Shown here: piece by piece, positions 63,147 through 64,000 of the stretch
Numbering within the stretch: the first letter of the stretch is position 1
Layout: each line of letters opens with the position of its first letter
NCBI RefSeq assembly: GCF_004217445.1
Contig: NZ_SHKX01000013.1
Location: forward strand, 372,001 to 436,000
DNA from: Fluviicoccus keumensis
GTDB taxonomy: Bacteria > Pseudomonadota > Gammaproteobacteria > Pseudomonadales > Moraxellaceae
Direction of reading: 5' to 3'
DNA: 64,000 bases
Translations under genes and position numbers: made by a program
The notes under the pieces: generated by a model
What the model saw: only the letters and a program-made list of their open reading frames with translations
What the model was told of the DNA's origin: nothing
The model's database searches: none

Positions 63147-64000
63147 TCAACGGCGCGGCGCGCCCGGCAGCCCCAGTTCCCGCCAGTAGGCATCCACCTT
63201 GCGCACAATCTCCGGCGAACGCTCGATCGGCCGTCCCCAGTCGCGCTCCGTTTCCCCCGGCCATTTGTTCGTCGCATCGAAACCCATCTTCGACCCCAGC
63301 CCGGCCACCGGCGAGGCGAAATCCAGGTAATCGATCGGCGTGCCGGTGACACTCATGGTGTCACGCACCGGGTCCATGCGCGTGGTCATCGCCCAGATCA
63401 CGTCATCCCAGCTGCGCACGTTGATGTCGGCGTCGGTGACGATCAGGAATTTGGTGTAGGTGAACTGGCGCAGGAAGGACCAGATGCCCATCATCACCCG
63501 CCGCGCGTGGCCCGCGTACTGCTTGCGGATGCTGATGATCGCCAGCCGGTAGGAACAGCCCTCCGGCGGCAGCCAGAAATCGACAATCTCCGGGAACTGC
63601 TGCTGCAGCAGCGGCACCAGCAGCTCGTTCATCGCCGCGCCCAATACCGAGGGCTCGTCGGGCGGACGGCCGGTGTAGGTGCTGTGGTAGATGGCGTCAC
63701 GGCGCATCGTCATGCGCTCGACCGTGAAGACCGGGAATTCCGCCACCTCGTTGTAGTAGCCGGTATGGTCGCCGTAGGGGCCTTCCGGGGCGGTGTCGCC
63801 GGGACGGATGAAGCCTTCGAGCACGATCTCGGCCTGGGCGGGCACTTGCAGGTCGTGGGTCAGGCAGTCGCTGAGCACGGTCTTGCCGCCGCGCAACAAT
63901 CCGGCGAAAGCGAATTCCGACATGGTGTCCGGGATCGGTGTCACCGCCGCCAGCATCGTCGCCGGGTCGGCTCCGATCGCCACCGCCACCGGGAAAGGCT
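63147..64000 (-). CDS. ubiD: UbiD-family (4-hydroxy-3-polyprenylbenzoate) decarboxylase, C-terminal part (cut by window edge)
   Basis: The visible 280 or more residues form the catalytic part of a UbiD-type decarboxylase, which uses prenylated FMN. Marks are AVAIGADPATMLAA, the active-site ExPxGD(H) region QAEIVLEGFIRPGDTAPEGPYGDHTGYYN with the conserved Glu residues, MTMRRDAIYHSTYTGRPPDE, and C-terminal PIDYLDFASPVAGLGSKMGFDATNKWPGE. The frame continues unbroken past the right edge. Strong similarity to ubiquinone-pathway UbiD is indicated by the KWPGETERDW ending. The N-terminal domain lies outside the window. Confidence 0.9.
   Translation of the reverse strand, partial: PFPVAVAIGADPATMLAAVTPIPDTMSEFAFAGLLRGGKTVLSDCLTHDLQVPAQAEIVLEGFIRPGDTAPEGPYGDHTGYYNEVAEFPVFTVERMTMRRDAIYHSTYTGRPPDEPSVLGAAMNELLVPLLQQQFPEIVDFWLPPEGCSYRLAIISIRKQYAGHARRVMMGIWSFLRQFTYTKFLIVTDADINVRSWDDVIWAMTTRMDPVRDTMSVTGTPIDYLDFASPVAGLGSKMGFDATNKWPGETERDWGRPIERSPEIVRKVDAYWRELGLPGAPRR

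Overview
The window is a GC-rich, densely coded stretch of a Pseudomonadota chromosome. The gene types suggest a facultatively anaerobic, probably NO-handling or denitrifying betaproteobacterium: GltBD of the proteobacterial type, NnrS and NsrR, a glycyl-radical enzyme, a secreted lipase and many Fnr-type boxes. A gammaproteobacterial host cannot be excluded from sequence alone. I see no rRNA, tRNA, CRISPR array, transposase gene or prophage.

Layout. 1-6.2 kb holds hydrophobic-substrate and redox genes: a truncated AraC regulator, an MpaB-like oxygenase, a PF10118 diiron-type hydrolase, a PilJ_N sensor-like protein, and a PadR regulator divergent from a carotenoid/retinol-type oxidoreductase. 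6.2-14 kb is a two-partner secretion pair (TpsA/TpsB) and a secreted family-5 glycoside hydrolase. 14-21.7 kb holds an AraC regulator, the glutathione-dependent formaldehyde detoxification pair, an Abi_2 (AbiF-like) defence gene with a probable structured RNA in front of it, NnrS, HPP-CBS and MarR. 21.8-25.2 kb is an operon of a two-domain acyl-CoA dehydrogenase and an acetoacetate decarboxylase-like protein. 25.2-30.2 kb is a looser accessory stretch: a low-GC small secreted protein, a Fic protein, reductases, and a DUF559 endonuclease-like gene framed by two direct copies of a 153-bp palindromic unit. 32.9-36.9 kb is a nitric-oxide stress cluster: NsrR, RIC/YtfE, a cupin and two NnrS proteins. 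39.4-43 kb is a glycyl-radical enzyme with its activase. 43.4-45.2 kb holds two PlsC-family acyltransferases. 45.4-51.6 kb is gltBD. 51.6-57.7 kb holds the second PilJ_N protein, a lipase chaperone-like gene, an AraC regulator, a secreted lipase and a wax ester synthase. 58-62.1 kb is a nucleoside deoxyribosyltransferase, a ThDP enzyme and a flavoprotein. The right edge has an Fnr-type divergent pair of small genes and a partial ubiD.

The strongest cross-cutting theme is oxygen/NO regulation. Perfect TTGAT-N4-ATCAA boxes lie upstream of both PilJ_N paralogs and of the glycyl-radical enzyme. Near-perfect boxes lie upstream of the acyl-CoA dehydrogenase operon and between the two small genes at 62.7 kb. 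A symmetric TTGAC-N4-GTCAA site lies near position -62 of the gltB promoter. A second theme is candidate operators: a repeated GACAAG-N3-CTTGTC site links the first AraC gene with the MpaB/PF10118 pair, and a 12-bp inverted repeat lies between the AraC/chaperone genes and the lipase. The most system-like items are the AbiF-type gene with its upstream RNA and the DUF559 gene inside MITE-like units.
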